Positions 1 to 8,391 of a stretch of 38,767 nt of DNA are shown here, piece after piece. Under the pieces are notes generated by a model that worked only from the letters and a program-made list of their open reading frames with translations, was not told where the DNA came from and made no database searches. The first letter of the stretch is position 1, and each line of letters starts with the position of its first letter. The DNA comes from Lentisphaerota bacterium (GTDB lineage: Bacteria > Verrucomicrobiota > Lentisphaeria > Victivallales > Victivallaceae), in assembly GCA_015061865.1 (NCBI GenBank), contig SUVU01000009.1, positions 1 through 38,767 of the forward strand, given 5' to 3'. A program made the translations under genes and the position numbers.

Positions 1-547
1 TTTTGGCGGAAATTTTGCGCTTTGCCAGCTCGGCTTTAAATGCATCGCACTGCTCGACCGTCGCCGCCGGAGCTACCAGCAGATAGCGGTTGGGCAGCCA
101 CTCCCATCTGCCGTCTCTGGTACGGCGCTGGTTCAGCGGCTTCAACGCTTTGTAATAATCAATGTCTGCTCTGCCGAAATATTCGGTCAGCAGTTCGGCA
201 ACTTCACGCCGCCGTTCCAACTGCAAACGCTGAATACTTTCCCGGTCGCCTTTTTTCAAAGACTTTTTCAAATGGTTGAACGGCTCGCAAACCACACCAT
301 AAGGAGCGCAGGTCACTTCGACCCGCGGCAGATTGCCGACCAGCAGATTGCCGTCAGCATCCAAAATCCTGCCCCGTTCCTTTTTGATAACTTTGGTATC
401 AGTGCGCCCTTTGGCAGCTTTTTTGGCAAACTCCTCGTGCCGCAGAATCTGCACCACACCGAAGCGCCATGATATCGCCAGCATGACCAACAGCGATACC
501 ACAGCGCATGCCAGTAATTTCAGCTGCACTGACCGTAAAGGATTCAT
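1..547 (-). CDS. ftsI: Division transpeptidase FtsI (penicillin-binding protein), N-terminal part, cut by window edge
   Basis: I translated the open frame that runs off the left edge; 182 codons are present. A short cytoplasmic start is followed by a hydrophobic anchor at about residues 9-27. The PBP dimerisation-domain hallmark RGRILDADGNLL follows at about residues 58-69, the usual first motif after the anchor in class B PBPs. The catalytic SxxK, SxN and KTG motifs would lie outside the window. The ATG overlaps the ftsL stop as TAATG (one shared base), so the two are translationally coupled. The order mraZ-rsmH-ftsL-ftsI is the classic dcw order, so FtsI is preferred over an elongation PBP. 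The family role is cross-linking septal peptidoglycan in the periplasm, with FtsW as the partner polymerase; ftsW is at 9949-11157 in this window. Confidence 0.85.
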   Translation of the reverse strand, partial: MNPLRSVQLKLLACAVVSLLVMLAISWRFGVVQILRHEEFAKKAAKGRTDTKVIKKERGRILDADGNLLVGNLPRVEVTCAPYGVVCEPFNHLKKSLKKGDRESIQRLQLERRREVAELLTEYFGRADIDYYKALKPLNQRRTRDGRWEWLPNRYLLVAPAATVEQCDAFKAELAKRKISAK

Positions 548-996
548 TACGGTCTGACCCGGTAATTATGCCCGGTGCGGGCGGCAGTTTCATAGCGGGA
601 ACGCTGCAATTGGGTCTGCGCCGCCTGTTCTGCGGTCAACACCGTCAACCGCCGGGTCTGATGATAGCGTGCCGGGGTCAGCGGCAAATTGAACCGCCGC
701 ACCTGCGCCATCACATAATCCCGTGAAGATCGCTGCGCTTCAATGCCTTTCAAACCGATAGTCTCCCGTTTTTCCCGGGCGATCTGTTCTTTGATATGTT
801 TTGCCTCACCTGCCGCCGTCGTGATCCGGTTGCCCAGAGTCACATACGCATAGCAGAAAGTACCGAACATGCCGATAATCATGGCGGTACGCAACACCAG
901 TGCGATCAGAGAACAGATCTCTGACACGCCGTTGGAAGTGTTTTTTTCTTGTTTGACCGGTCGCCGCCGGACTGAATTTCCAGGCTGAATATTCAT
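547..996 (-). CDS. ftsL: FtsL-like cell-division protein
   Basis: A 149-residue protein with a basic cytoplasmic tail (residues 1-26), one membrane segment at about 27-53, then a charged helical stretch (about 58-85) likely to form a coiled coil. This is the plan of FtsL, a bitopic divisome protein that recruits and activates FtsW/FtsI. The sequence is poorly conserved in this family, so the call rests on topology and on its place between rsmH and ftsI. An AGGAGCG ribosome site lies about 7 bases before the ATG. The gap to rsmH is 35 bases and the stop shares a base with the ftsI ATG. The C-terminal 60 residues are rich in Arg, Gln and Thr, longer than in many FtsL proteins. Confidence 0.72.
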   Translation of the reverse strand: MNIQPGNSVRRRPVKQEKNTSNGVSEICSLIALVLRTAMIIGMFGTFCYAYVTLGNRITTAAGEAKHIKEQIAREKRETIGLKGIEAQRSSRDYVMAQVRRFNLPLTPARYHQTRRLTVLTAEQAAQTQLQRSRYETAARTGHNYRVRP

Positions 997-1031
997 CGTT
1001 TTACGCTCCTGTATATATTAAAGTGTTTTAC

Positions 1032-1976
1032 TTAAATTTTCTCTGCCACCCGCAGTTTGGCACATGCCGAACGGCTGTTTGCCGCCACCTCTTCCGCATC
1101 AGCGGTCACGGCGTGCCGGGTCACGATTCTCAATGCGGCTTCATGCCCGCAGCAGCACACCGGCAATCCCGGCGGACAGACACACTGGGTGCTTTCCCGC
1201 CGGAAAAAGTTTTTCACGATCCGATCCTCCAGCGAATGGAAACTTATCACCGCCATCCGCCCGCCGCTGGCAAGCATCTGCACACCGGTATTCAAACCGG
1301 TTTCCAACTGTTTCAATTCATCATTGACTGCGATCCTGACCGCCTGAAACACCAGTGTCGGATGGGGCAGTTTGCCCGGACGGGACTTGCCCAGCACCGC
1401 ATCGGTCAATTTCACCAGATCACCGGTACGGGCAAACGGTTTTTCAGCTCGCATTTCACACGCTTTTTTTGCCAGCGCCCGGGATTTATTGATTTCACCG
1501 TACTCCCGGAACACCCGTTCCATTTCAGCTTCGCTTGTCCGGTTCAGCCATCTGCCGGCGGTCAATTCCGCCCGCTGATCCATACGCATATCCAAAGCAC
1601 CGTCACTCCGCCACGAAAAACCCCGTTCCGGAATATCCAGCTGCGGCGAAGAAACTCCGATGTCAAGCAATATCCCATCCACCTGATCCCAGTTGTGTTC
1701 CACTGCCAATGCGGCAAGTTCAGCGTAATTGCCCCGCACCAGCATCACCCTTTCTGCGGCAAATTTCAAATTTTCAGCGGCAGCGTCCAGAGCCATACTG
1801 TCCCGGTCAATGCCCAGCAATTCCAGTTTCGGGTACTTTGCCAGCAGCATGGCGCTGTGACCGCCGCCGCCGACCGTGCCGTCGATCAAACGTGCCGGAT
1901 GCGAAGCATCAAATGTCAGATGCTCCACCACCGCTTGCCCCAAAACGGGAATATGTTTGAATTCAACCGCACTCAT
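1032..1976 (-). CDS. rsmH: 16S rRNA (cytosine-1402-N4)-methyltransferase RsmH
   Basis: The 314-residue product has the family's usual length. The SAM-binding loop DGTVGGGGHS is at residues 32-41, GIDRD at 55-59, the GVSSPQLD segment near 109-116, and the C-terminal ISFHSLEDR motif near 245-253. The N-terminal HIPVL is also typical. RsmH methylates N4 of C1402 in the decoding centre of 16S rRNA. The ATG overlaps the mraZ stop as ATGA, which fixes the start and implies translational coupling. Second gene of the dcw cluster. Confidence 0.96.
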   Translation of the reverse strand: MSAVEFKHIPVLGQAVVEHLTFDASHPARLIDGTVGGGGHSAMLLAKYPKLELLGIDRDSMALDAAAENLKFAAERVMLVRGNYAELAALAVEHNWDQVDGILLDIGVSSPQLDIPERGFSWRSDGALDMRMDQRAELTAGRWLNRTSEAEMERVFREYGEINKSRALAKKACEMRAEKPFARTGDLVKLTDAVLGKSRPGKLPHPTLVFQAVRIAVNDELKQLETGLNTGVQMLASGGRMAVISFHSLEDRIVKNFFRRESTQCVCPPGLPVCCCGHEAALRIVTRHAVTADAEEVAANSRSACAKLRVAEKI

Positions 1977-2482
1977 TTACCGAAAACTCCCTGCAGCATG
2001 CTGCCAAGTTCATCTATATTGTCATTGCCGTCGCTGATCGCCTGGATCTCGCTGAGATACTCCGCAGAATTTTCAGACGGATTCCAATTTTCCGGCGCAC
2101 AAATGCGGATATGGTTGACCGCACCGATCAATTTCACCGTCTTGCCGACCCCGATGGAGTCCAGCATGCTCCGTTTCAGCGCCATACGTCCCTGTTTGTC
2201 ACAGCGGCAGCGGCTGGAATTACTGCCCAGATGCGCCAATGCCCGCTGGATATTCGGGTTGGCGATCGCTTTTTTTGCCGCTTTTTTCACAAACTCCATA
2301 AAAACTTCCAATGGCAGCAGCACCAGTGCTTTATCCGCAGTGGGCAGCAGCACCATTTCGGTCTCGCCGTCCCTGTTGCGCCATTCACTGGGCAGGGAAA
2401 CCCGACCCTGCGCATCCAGCACATGGTCGAAACTGTCGAGGTAAAGCCCCGGAAAAAGTTCCCCTATTGAATTACTTGCCAT
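1973..2482 (-). CDS. mraZ: Transcriptional regulator MraZ
   Basis: The product has two MraZ (AbrB-like) half-domains, each with the DxxGR signature: DAQGR near residue 20 and DKQGR near residue 90. MraZ forms ring-shaped oligomers that bind tandem repeats upstream of its own operon and repress the dcw genes. The open frame extends 21 codons further upstream to 2545, but I prefer the ATG at 2482. The longer start would put the -10 box and the 10-bp operator repeats inside the gene, whereas the shorter protein has the usual family N-terminus (short lead, then the first strand before DxxGR). An AAGGA lies about 10 bases before this ATG. Length is 169 residues, slightly longer than the common 140-150. 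Confidence 0.92.
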   Translation of the reverse strand: MASNSIGELFPGLYLDSFDHVLDAQGRVSLPSEWRNRDGETEMVLLPTADKALVLLPLEVFMEFVKKAAKKAIANPNIQRALAHLGSNSSRCRCDKQGRMALKRSMLDSIGVGKTVKLIGAVNHIRICAPENWNPSENSAEYLSEIQAISDGNDNIDELGSMLQGVFGK

Positions 2483-2520
2483 TCCTATTTGTTCCTTTTC
2501 ATACCTATCCGCACCTATTT
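2481..2520 (-). promoter_or_regulatory. Putative MraZ box: four tandem 10-bp repeats
   Basis: Read on the minus strand, 2520 to 2481 divides into four consecutive 10-base units with the common core RAWAGGW at the same phase: AAATAGGT, GGATAGGT, GAAAAGGA, AAATAGGA. A degenerate fifth unit (AAGTGTGGTA) lies just upstream at 2521-2530. Known MraZ operators are short G-rich direct repeats with the same 10-bp (one helical turn) period. The array covers the mraZ -10 element, predicted start site, leader and ribosome site, a good place for autorepression. Confidence 0.7.
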
Positions 2521-2545
2521 TACCACACTTCAGTACTTTTTTCAA
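2517..2545 (-). promoter_or_regulatory. Predicted mraZ/dcw promoter
   Basis: On the minus strand TTGAAA (2545-2540), a 17-bp spacer, and TAAAAT (2522-2517). Transcription would begin near 2510, giving a leader of about 28 bases made almost wholly of the MraZ repeats. The -10 overlaps the first repeat. Confidence 0.55.
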
Positions 2546-2604
2546 CCTTTTTTTTCAAAAAAATGCGTTTTTTTTCGTGTTTTTTCAAAAAAACGGTACA
2601 GCGG

Positions 2605-2633
2605 TGGAAATTTGTCACCTTTGGTGCTATATT
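2605..2633 (+). promoter_or_regulatory. Predicted ackA-pta promoter
   Basis: TGGAAA (2605-2610), 17-bp spacer, TATATT (2628-2633). The -10 is preceded by TGC, an extended -10 (TGnTATATT). The leader to the ackA ATG would be about 48 bases. A- and T-tracts at 2551-2593 separate it from the divergent mraZ promoter and may act as an UP-like or bent element. Confidence 0.5.
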
Positions 2634-2687
2634 AATTGGGTTACAACTCACAACAGAAAACTACCAATTTTTTCAGGAGGAAAGGTA

Positions 2688-3890
2688 ATGAAAATTCTGG
2701 TCATCAATGCCGGAAGCAGCTCGATGAAATTCACGCTGTTCGAAATGGAAAACGAAGCCGTTCTCGCCAAAGGCGTCTTTGAACGCCTGGGCAGTGCCAA
2801 CCCCAATCTGGTCTACAAACGTGCCGATGGCTTCAAACTCGAACAGGAGATCCCGGTCGCCGATCACGTCGGCGCTTTTACCGAAATCTGCAAACAGCTG
2901 GTCGATCCGGAAAACGGCGTTATCAAATCTCTCTCTGAAATCGCAGCTGTCGGTCACCGGGTGCTGCATGGCGGCGAAAAAATCACCCTGCCGATGCAGG
3001 TCGATGATAACGTCAAAGCCATCATCCGTGAGTGCTTCCCCCTCGGCCCGCTGCACAACCCCGCCAACCTCGCCGGTATCGAAGCCTGCGAAAAAGCGAT
3101 CCCCGGTGTGCCGAATGTGGCAGTGTTTGACACCCAGTTCCACCAGACCATGCCCCCGGAAGCATACCTCTATGCCATTCCTTATGAATATTATACCGAA
3201 CACGGCATCCGCAAATACGGTTTCCACGGCACCAGCCACCACTACGTCACGCTGGCAACCGCTAAATACCTCGGCAAACCCGTGGAAGATACCAACATCA
3301 TCACCTGCCACCTCGGCAACGGCTGCAGCATGGCGGCGGTCAAAGGCGGCAAAGTCGTCGATACCACCATGGGTCTGACCCCGCTGGAAGGTCTGATGAT
3401 GGGGACCCGTTCCGGTGACATGGATCCGGCGGCGGTCATCCGCATGATCGAACTCGGCTCCACCCCGCGTGAAGTTGATAACATCCTCAACAAAAAATCC
3501 GGTCTTTTCGGTGTCGGCGGTATCAATACCGGTGACATGCGCGATATGGAAGCCGCCGCCGCTGCCGGCAATGAACGTGCGGCGCTGGCGATCAAAATGT
3601 TCGTCCGCCGCATCGTCAAATACATCGGCTCCTACTTCCTGATGGTCGGCAATACGGATGCGGTCGTTTTCACCGGCGGTATCGGTGAATTTTCCGTGAA
3701 CACCCGTAAACGGATCATCGAACAGCTTTATCCGATGGGCATTATGCTTGATGAAGCCGCCAATAAAGAGTGCTTCGGCAAAGCCGGTGTCATCTCCACT
3801 GCCGACAGCAAAATCAAAGCGATCGTCATGCCCACCGACGAGGAAAAAATGATCGCTCTCACTACCGCAAAAATCGTTTTTGGCAAATAA
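2688..3890 (+). CDS. ackA: Acetate kinase
   Basis: A 400-residue protein, the standard family length. The start is the ATG with AGGAGG six to eleven bases upstream, giving MKILVINAGSSSMKF; the open frame continues upstream to 2577 but without family similarity. Visible signatures: NAGSSS (residues 7-12), the GHRVLHGG segment, FDTQFH, YGFHGTSHHYV, CHLGNGCS and FTGGIGE. AckA interconverts acetyl phosphate + ADP and acetate + ATP. Followed by pta after 19 bases, it completes the acetyl-CoA to acetate ATP-forming route expected in a fermenting anaerobe. Confidence 0.97.
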   Translation: MKILVINAGSSSMKFTLFEMENEAVLAKGVFERLGSANPNLVYKRADGFKLEQEIPVADHVGAFTEICKQLVDPENGVIKSLSEIAAVGHRVLHGGEKITLPMQVDDNVKAIIRECFPLGPLHNPANLAGIEACEKAIPGVPNVAVFDTQFHQTMPPEAYLYAIPYEYYTEHGIRKYGFHGTSHHYVTLATAKYLGKPVEDTNIITCHLGNGCSMAAVKGGKVVDTTMGLTPLEGLMMGTRSGDMDPAAVIRMIELGSTPREVDNILNKKSGLFGVGGINTGDMRDMEAAAAAGNERAALAIKMFVRRIVKYIGSYFLMVGNTDAVVFTGGIGEFSVNTRKRIIEQLYPMGIMLDEAANKECFGKAGVISTADSKIKAIVMPTDEEKMIALTTAKIVFGK

Positions 3891-3909
3891 TTACAGGAGA
3901 AATTCAACT

Positions 3910-4917
3910 ATGTCCGCTATTGACAGATTCGCAGAAAGAGCCCGCAGTGTCAGCCGCACCATCGTCCTCCCGGAAGGTCAGGACCCCCGCGTGGTCGTCG
4001 CCGCCAACAAAGCAGTGGAAGAAAAAGTCGTCGCTAAAGTCATCGTCCTCGGTACTGAAGCGGAAATTTCCGCCGCCTGCGCCGAAGCCGGTGTTACCGA
4101 ACGCAAATTTGAAGCCATCGACTATCTGGCTTCCGATCTGCTGAAACAGTTCGCCGCTGAAATGTATGAAATGCGCAAAGCCAAAGGCGTCACCGAGGAA
4201 AAAGCTCTGGCGATGGTCTCCAACCGCATTTATTTCGGCGCCATGATGTGCCGCAACAAACTTGCTGACGGTCTGGTTGCCGGCAGTATCGCCTCCACCG
4301 CCGATATGCTCCGTGCCGCATTCCACTGCATCGGAACGGCTCCGGGGATCAAAAGCGCCAGCAGCTGCTTCGTGATGGATCTTGCCACTCCGAGCCCCGC
4401 CGGTGATGACGTGCTGATGTTCGCAGACTGCGGCGTCAACCCGAATCCCGATGCCGATATGCTCGTTGATATCGCCATGGCGACCAGCACCACCTACCGT
4501 GCGCTGATCGGCAAACAGCCGAAAGTGGCGTTCCTCTCGTTCTCCACTCACGGCAGCGCCCAGAATGAAATTCTGGAAAAAATCACCGCCGCTTCCAAAA
4601 AATTTGCGGATAAAGTCGCCGCTGAAAAACTCGACATCCTCTGCGATGGCGAAATTCAGGCCGATGCCGCCCTCGTGCCGTCCGTCGCTAAAGCCAAAGC
4701 CCCGGACAGCCCGCTTGCCGGTGCTGCCAACATTCTGATCTTCCCCGATCTCAATGCCGGCAATATCGCCTACAAACTCGTCCAGCGCCTTGCCCATGCC
4801 CAGGCCTACGGCCCGGTGCTTCAGGGGCTTGCCACGCCGCTTAACGACCTTTCCCGCGGCTGCAGCGCCGAAGACATCTACGGTGAAATCGTTATCACCG
4901 TCTGTCAGACGCTCTGA
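3910..4917 (+). CDS. pta: Phosphate acetyltransferase (short form)
   Basis: A 335-residue protein matching the stand-alone PTA catalytic domain (about 330 residues) with no N-terminal DRTGG regulatory region. Signatures: IVLPEGQDPRV near the start, GLVAGSIASTADMLRAA, NPNPDADMLVDIA, FLSFSTHGSA, and the C-terminal LNDLSRGCS. It converts acetyl-CoA and phosphate to acetyl phosphate, the substrate for AckA. The ATG at 3910 has AGGAGA nine bases upstream; the open frame extends 30 bases further into the ackA stop region, but that start has no ribosome site. A hairpin terminator follows. Confidence 0.96.
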   Translation: MSAIDRFAERARSVSRTIVLPEGQDPRVVVAANKAVEEKVVAKVIVLGTEAEISAACAEAGVTERKFEAIDYLASDLLKQFAAEMYEMRKAKGVTEEKALAMVSNRIYFGAMMCRNKLADGLVAGSIASTADMLRAAFHCIGTAPGIKSASSCFVMDLATPSPAGDDVLMFADCGVNPNPDADMLVDIAMATSTTYRALIGKQPKVAFLSFSTHGSAQNEILEKITAASKKFADKVAAEKLDILCDGEIQADAALVPSVAKAKAPDSPLAGAANILIFPDLNAGNIAYKLVQRLAHAQAYGPVLQGLATPLNDLSRGCSAEDIYGEIVITVCQTL

Positions 4918-4928
4918 GTTATCAGCAA

Positions 4929-4966
4929 CAAAAAAATCAGCACCGTTTCCGGTGCTGATTTTTTTT
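4929..4966. terminator. Bidirectional rho-independent terminator after pta
   Basis: A-tract, stem ATCAGCACC (4936-4944), 6-base loop, stem GGTGCTGAT (4951-4959), then a run of eight T. The upstream A-run supplies a T-run for the minus strand, so the hairpin can end both pta and the convergent phosphoesterase gene at 4993-6096. Confidence 0.9.
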
Positions 4967-4992
4967 ACCGTATATACAATTTTTCAGACGCA

Positions 4993-6096
4993 TCAGCGTA
5001 ATTTTATGACCGCCGCCGGCCGGGGGGATGGGCTGTTGTAAATTTCGGCATCGACCGAGCCATTGTCCCGGATTTTCAGGACGGCAAATCCCCGCATCGT
5101 CTCCCTGCGGTAAATTATCAGCTTTTCGACCTTGAGCGGCTCCAGAAATTTCATAGCTTTGCTGGTGCTGGGGTTGGACATTTTTCCGTCTTTATTCAAA
5201 ATTGCGTAAAACTGCTCTTTACTGTCTGCAATGATTTCGGCATTTTTGCTGCTGCCCCAGGAGTAAGCGATACTGCTGACGACCAGTTGGGTGAGAGTGT
5301 TGTTTCCGACTTTAAGTTGCAAAAATGACGGCTGATGGGAGTTTCCGGCCAGAATGATTACATTGCGGCGCCGGGCGAGGATTTTCACCACTTCCGGATA
5401 ACTCGGCAGCAGCCAGCCCGTTTTGTAAACGCCAGAGGGCAACAGCGGTATATGGGTGATAAAAAAGATATTGCGGACATCCGGATGCGCATCAAGAGTA
5501 TCTTTGAGAAAATTGATGGATGTCTGCGGCTGCGGTTCAGCAAAATCATCATAAAAAATGTAAAGGTCATTGTTATAAACGACTGCGTAATTTGATTTCA
5601 CAGATGCTCTGCCCAGTTCTCTGGCCATAAGCGGCAGGAATGTCTGTTCATAGATTTGATGTTCCCATGATGCCGTCTGTATCATTTTACCGTTGACAAA
5701 TTTCACGGAAGTTTGCCGGCGGACATCGTGGTTGCCTTTAACAACCAGCAGTTTGTGGTTCGGAAAGAATTTTTTGACCTCGTAAAAGGATTCCGTAAGC
5801 ATCTGCGCCAAACCTTCGTTCGTTGCCGTATACCCCTGAATAAAGTCGCCAAGCTGAATGACAAACGGAAAATTTTTATCCATTTTTTCTGCCGAATTCC
5901 GGAGCATATTCTGCGCTTTTCCCTTCCACATCTCCACATATGGTTCAGAATAGCGGGTCACGATTTTTCCATCCGGAGAGGTGTGGTATTTTTTTGCATC
6001 AAAATGAATATCTCCCAGCACCATGACCTGATAATCTGCGGCAGCCGGCAGAAGAGTGACACTCAATGTCACAAGCAATAAAATAAATTTTTTCAT
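4993..6096 (-). CDS. Secreted calcineurin-like metallophosphoesterase
   Basis: A 367-residue protein with a Sec signal peptide (residues 1 to about 20, cut after PAAA). Motifs of the two-metal phosphoesterase fold appear in order: GDIHFD (D-x-H), GDFIQG (GD), GNHDVR (GNHD) and a late THIP histidine. The last motif, normally GHxH, reads GNSH, so one metal ligand is replaced by Asn. The substrate cannot be read from sequence; secreted members act on phosphomonoesters, nucleotides or phosphodiesters. It is the last gene of a minus-strand run after the glycosidase-like gene (37-base gap), with only a weak ribosome site. A -10-like TATAGT lies in the gap without a convincing -35, so co-transcription is likely. 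Confidence 0.82.
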   Translation of the reverse strand: MKKFILLLVTLSVTLLPAAADYQVMVLGDIHFDAKKYHTSPDGKIVTRYSEPYVEMWKGKAQNMLRNSAEKMDKNFPFVIQLGDFIQGYTATNEGLAQMLTESFYEVKKFFPNHKLLVVKGNHDVRRQTSVKFVNGKMIQTASWEHQIYEQTFLPLMARELGRASVKSNYAVVYNNDLYIFYDDFAEPQPQTSINFLKDTLDAHPDVRNIFFITHIPLLPSGVYKTGWLLPSYPEVVKILARRRNVIILAGNSHQPSFLQLKVGNNTLTQLVVSSIAYSWGSSKNAEIIADSKEQFYAILNKDGKMSNPSTSKAMKFLEPLKVEKLIIYRRETMRGFAVLKIRDNGSVDAEIYNSPSPRPAAVIKLR

Positions 6097-6133
6097 TTTC
6101 GGATTCTTCTTTTATTAAACTATAAAAATGATA

Positions 6134-7966
6134 TCATTCACAACAAATAATACATCCGCCGCGGAATGTTGGAATAACGACTTTGCCATCTTTATACTCC
6201 GCCGGACGTTTGATTTCACCGAATGGTTCCACAAACCATTCGCCCTCCGGCAGAGCCACCGTGCCGCCGCCGGAAACCACCGGTGAAGAGATCAGCACCC
6301 CGGTTATCACGCCGTCGTCATCGCATTTGAAGTCCACCACGCTTTCGGCATTAAGTTCAACCTCCGGCATGTCGGGGAAATATTGCCGCCAATCATCTTT
6401 CACATACTGTATTTCCGTGCGGAAACGGGCGAGCCGGACTTGGTGTTCCGGCATGGAGATTTTTTCCGCACCGGCAAACGGATTCTCCGCCCGCTGGGCA
6501 TAATTTTCATCATAATCACCGCACTCATCACCAATCACGATCAACCGCCCGGCAAAATTCTGCAGCTGTGTCACCACTTTATCTGACAGCAGTTTCGCCC
6601 CCGGCACGATCAGAGTCGTACATCCGGCAAGGTTTTCCATTTTGATGCCATTGGCATCGGCGATCACACACCGGAACGGCAGATGATTGCGCATCAGCGA
6701 TTCCTGCACTTTAACTGTATTTTCGACGGAATCATACGATTTATAAACAGACTCTTTACTGAAAAGTACACCGATCGGTTCGTAATGCGGCATATCCAGC
6801 AGAGATTTGTATTCCCGGTGCCACGCTTTAATCCGGTTCAGGATCTGTTTACGGTGGGCAATGACTGCCATATCCGGTTCTCCGCCGCGTTTCGGCCGCA
6901 TTGCCGAGCGTTCCACCAGAATTCCACCGCCAAAGAGTGATTCGCAAAACCGGGCAATCAGAAACTCTTCTGCCAAATCCAGCGTGGCGGCACAACCATC
7001 GGTCAACGGCAGATCAGGAATTCCTGCTGCCCGGGCAAATTTCAGTTCCGGCACCTGACTTATCACGCAACCGTCGGCGACTTTTACCAGATTGGAACTT
7101 TGTGACATGATCAGGTCAAATACTTTTGACAGTTCCACCATATCCCCGCCGAGATTGAATGCGCTGTACTGCATTGTCACCAGCGGATAATTGCCGGAAA
7201 GTATAAAATCCGGCTGACGGGATTTGATATAATCGCGGAATTGCCGATACTGCTCCGTAAGAGTTTCCTGACGGAAAGATAACATCGCCTGCTGCAGCGG
7301 ATCCTGAACTTCACTGTCGATCGCCGGCATCGGCGGCAATTCGATGTAATCCGGATCGAGGAAGTCAAAATCATAATGCGTTTTCACATATTCACGGAAT
7401 TTCTGCTGACAGCGGGGACAGTAACATGGGTAATTGCCCACATTGTCAAACAACACACCGTCAAAGCAGCCGGCATCCATGGCGATTTGGAGAATTTTAC
7501 AGATGTAGTCCCGGTATTCCGGATTATTCGGACACGGTGCCCAGCGCCAATACTCTTTACCGGCGTAGATCGCAGGTTTGCCATTCGCACCGATGATCGC
7601 CCAAGCGCGCAAATGGGGAATTTCTTTCTGCATCAACTCCCAATAGAGCGTCGCGTGCTGGACGTAGGCGATAACTTTTATTCCCCGTTTGCGGCAGCGC
7701 AAAGCAAATTCGCGCACCGCCGGGAAGTCGTGCTGTTCATGCTCCCAGCCCATGCCTTTATAAAAACGGCAGTGGAGAATATTCACCCCCATATCCTGCA
7801 ATAACGCCACAGATTCATCACTGTCATAGAAATTATGCCACTTTTTCAACCAGCGGGCATTCCCCGGCACGCCTCCGGTAGTGGAAATACCGCAGCGGCG
7901 GTACATATCAATGGGTTCATGATTGCCAAAGCCCCAAATCAGCAAATTTCCGGGTTCACGTTTCAT
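6134..7966 (-). CDS. Cytoplasmic GH42-like (TIM-barrel) glycosidase-type protein
   Basis: A 610-residue protein without a signal peptide. The N-terminal ~370 residues look like a (beta/alpha)8 barrel of the GH42/GH29-like kind common in Lentisphaerota and Planctomycetota: an early LLQDMGVNILHCRFY strand, KVIAYVQH, and FDGVLFDNVGNYPCYCPRC, where the Cys pair CxCPRC is followed by a YVKTHYD helix. The last third (about 400-600) resembles the beta-galactosidase trimerisation (glutaminase-like) domain and ends in a small beta domain. The substrate is unknown. An open frame starts at a TTG (7987), but the ATG at 7966 has AAGGG seven bases upstream and is preferred. It follows the DciA-like gene by 17 bases, so it is in the same transcript. 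Confidence 0.65.
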   Translation of the reverse strand: MKREPGNLLIWGFGNHEPIDMYRRCGISTTGGVPGNARWLKKWHNFYDSDESVALLQDMGVNILHCRFYKGMGWEHEQHDFPAVREFALRCRKRGIKVIAYVQHATLYWELMQKEIPHLRAWAIIGANGKPAIYAGKEYWRWAPCPNNPEYRDYICKILQIAMDAGCFDGVLFDNVGNYPCYCPRCQQKFREYVKTHYDFDFLDPDYIELPPMPAIDSEVQDPLQQAMLSFRQETLTEQYRQFRDYIKSRQPDFILSGNYPLVTMQYSAFNLGGDMVELSKVFDLIMSQSSNLVKVADGCVISQVPELKFARAAGIPDLPLTDGCAATLDLAEEFLIARFCESLFGGGILVERSAMRPKRGGEPDMAVIAHRKQILNRIKAWHREYKSLLDMPHYEPIGVLFSKESVYKSYDSVENTVKVQESLMRNHLPFRCVIADANGIKMENLAGCTTLIVPGAKLLSDKVVTQLQNFAGRLIVIGDECGDYDENYAQRAENPFAGAEKISMPEHQVRLARFRTEIQYVKDDWRQYFPDMPEVELNAESVVDFKCDDDGVITGVLISSPVVSGGGTVALPEGEWFVEPFGEIKRPAEYKDGKVVIPTFRGGCIICCE

Positions 7967-7983
7967 CTGGTTTCCCTTTCTGG

Positions 7984-8391
7984 TCAAACGGTAAATTTTA
8001 TGGAAGTAACAATATCAAATCTTGAGTGAATACGCTTCAAAATCAAATCCTGCGAGGGCTGCAGTTCCATCAGCAAGGCACTGTGACGGACTTTCAATGT
8101 CAATACTCCATCACGCAGTGACAATGGTTCCGTGAAGCGGGAAAATCCGGCACCAAGCAACTCGCTCCAATGGGTACGCAGCTGAATCAATGCACTGCTT
8201 TCCGGGCTGTGGAGACGGGAAAGTTCATGGTCGATCAAACTGCCGATGCTTTTCGGCTGCACCGTGTGGGCGGCGATTTCGACCGCCGCACGCTCTTCGC
8301 CGTACCACAATGTCAGCAATTCGGTGCGGCGCCGCCGCAATCCATGCCGTCGCGGCGGCAGTGGAGCATCCGGAGCCGGGGGCGGTTTCAT
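7984..8391 (-). CDS. dciA: DciA-like (DUF721) protein, probable replicative-helicase partner
   Basis: A 135-residue protein. The second half carries the DUF721 pattern: HWSELLGAGFSRFTEPLSLRDGVLTLKV, then SALLMEL and a final amphipathic stretch. Family knowledge: DciA is the common bacterial loader or assistant of DnaB helicase in species without DnaC/DnaI; the fold is KH-like. The first 40 residues are Pro/Arg-rich and probably disordered. The open frame runs up to 8535, but the ATG at 8391 overlaps the previous stop as ATGA and begins a sensible protein, so I use it. Its neighbours (secreted small protein, glycosidase) are not replication genes, which is unusual. Confidence 0.65.
   Translation of the reverse strand: MKPPPAPDAPLPPRRHGLRRRRTELLTLWYGEERAAVEIAAHTVQPKSIGSLIDHELSRLHSPESSALIQLRTHWSELLGAGFSRFTEPLSLRDGVLTLKVRHSALLMELQPSQDLILKRIHSRFDIVTSIKFTV

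Noticed and set aside
1023-2444. 473-codon plus-strand open frame opposite rsmH and mraZ
   Set aside because: Antisense shadow of two clearly recognised genes; low-complexity His/Arg/Phe-rich product without family features.
1973-2545. Longer mraZ beginning at 2545
   Set aside because: It would place the -10 and the 10-bp repeat array inside the coding region, and its first 21 residues do not look like MraZ.
6097-6133. Possible promoter in the gap before the secreted phosphoesterase
   Set aside because: TATAGT is present, but the best correctly spaced -35 is TTGTTG, too weak; the ATGATATCAT palindrome there is short and may be chance.
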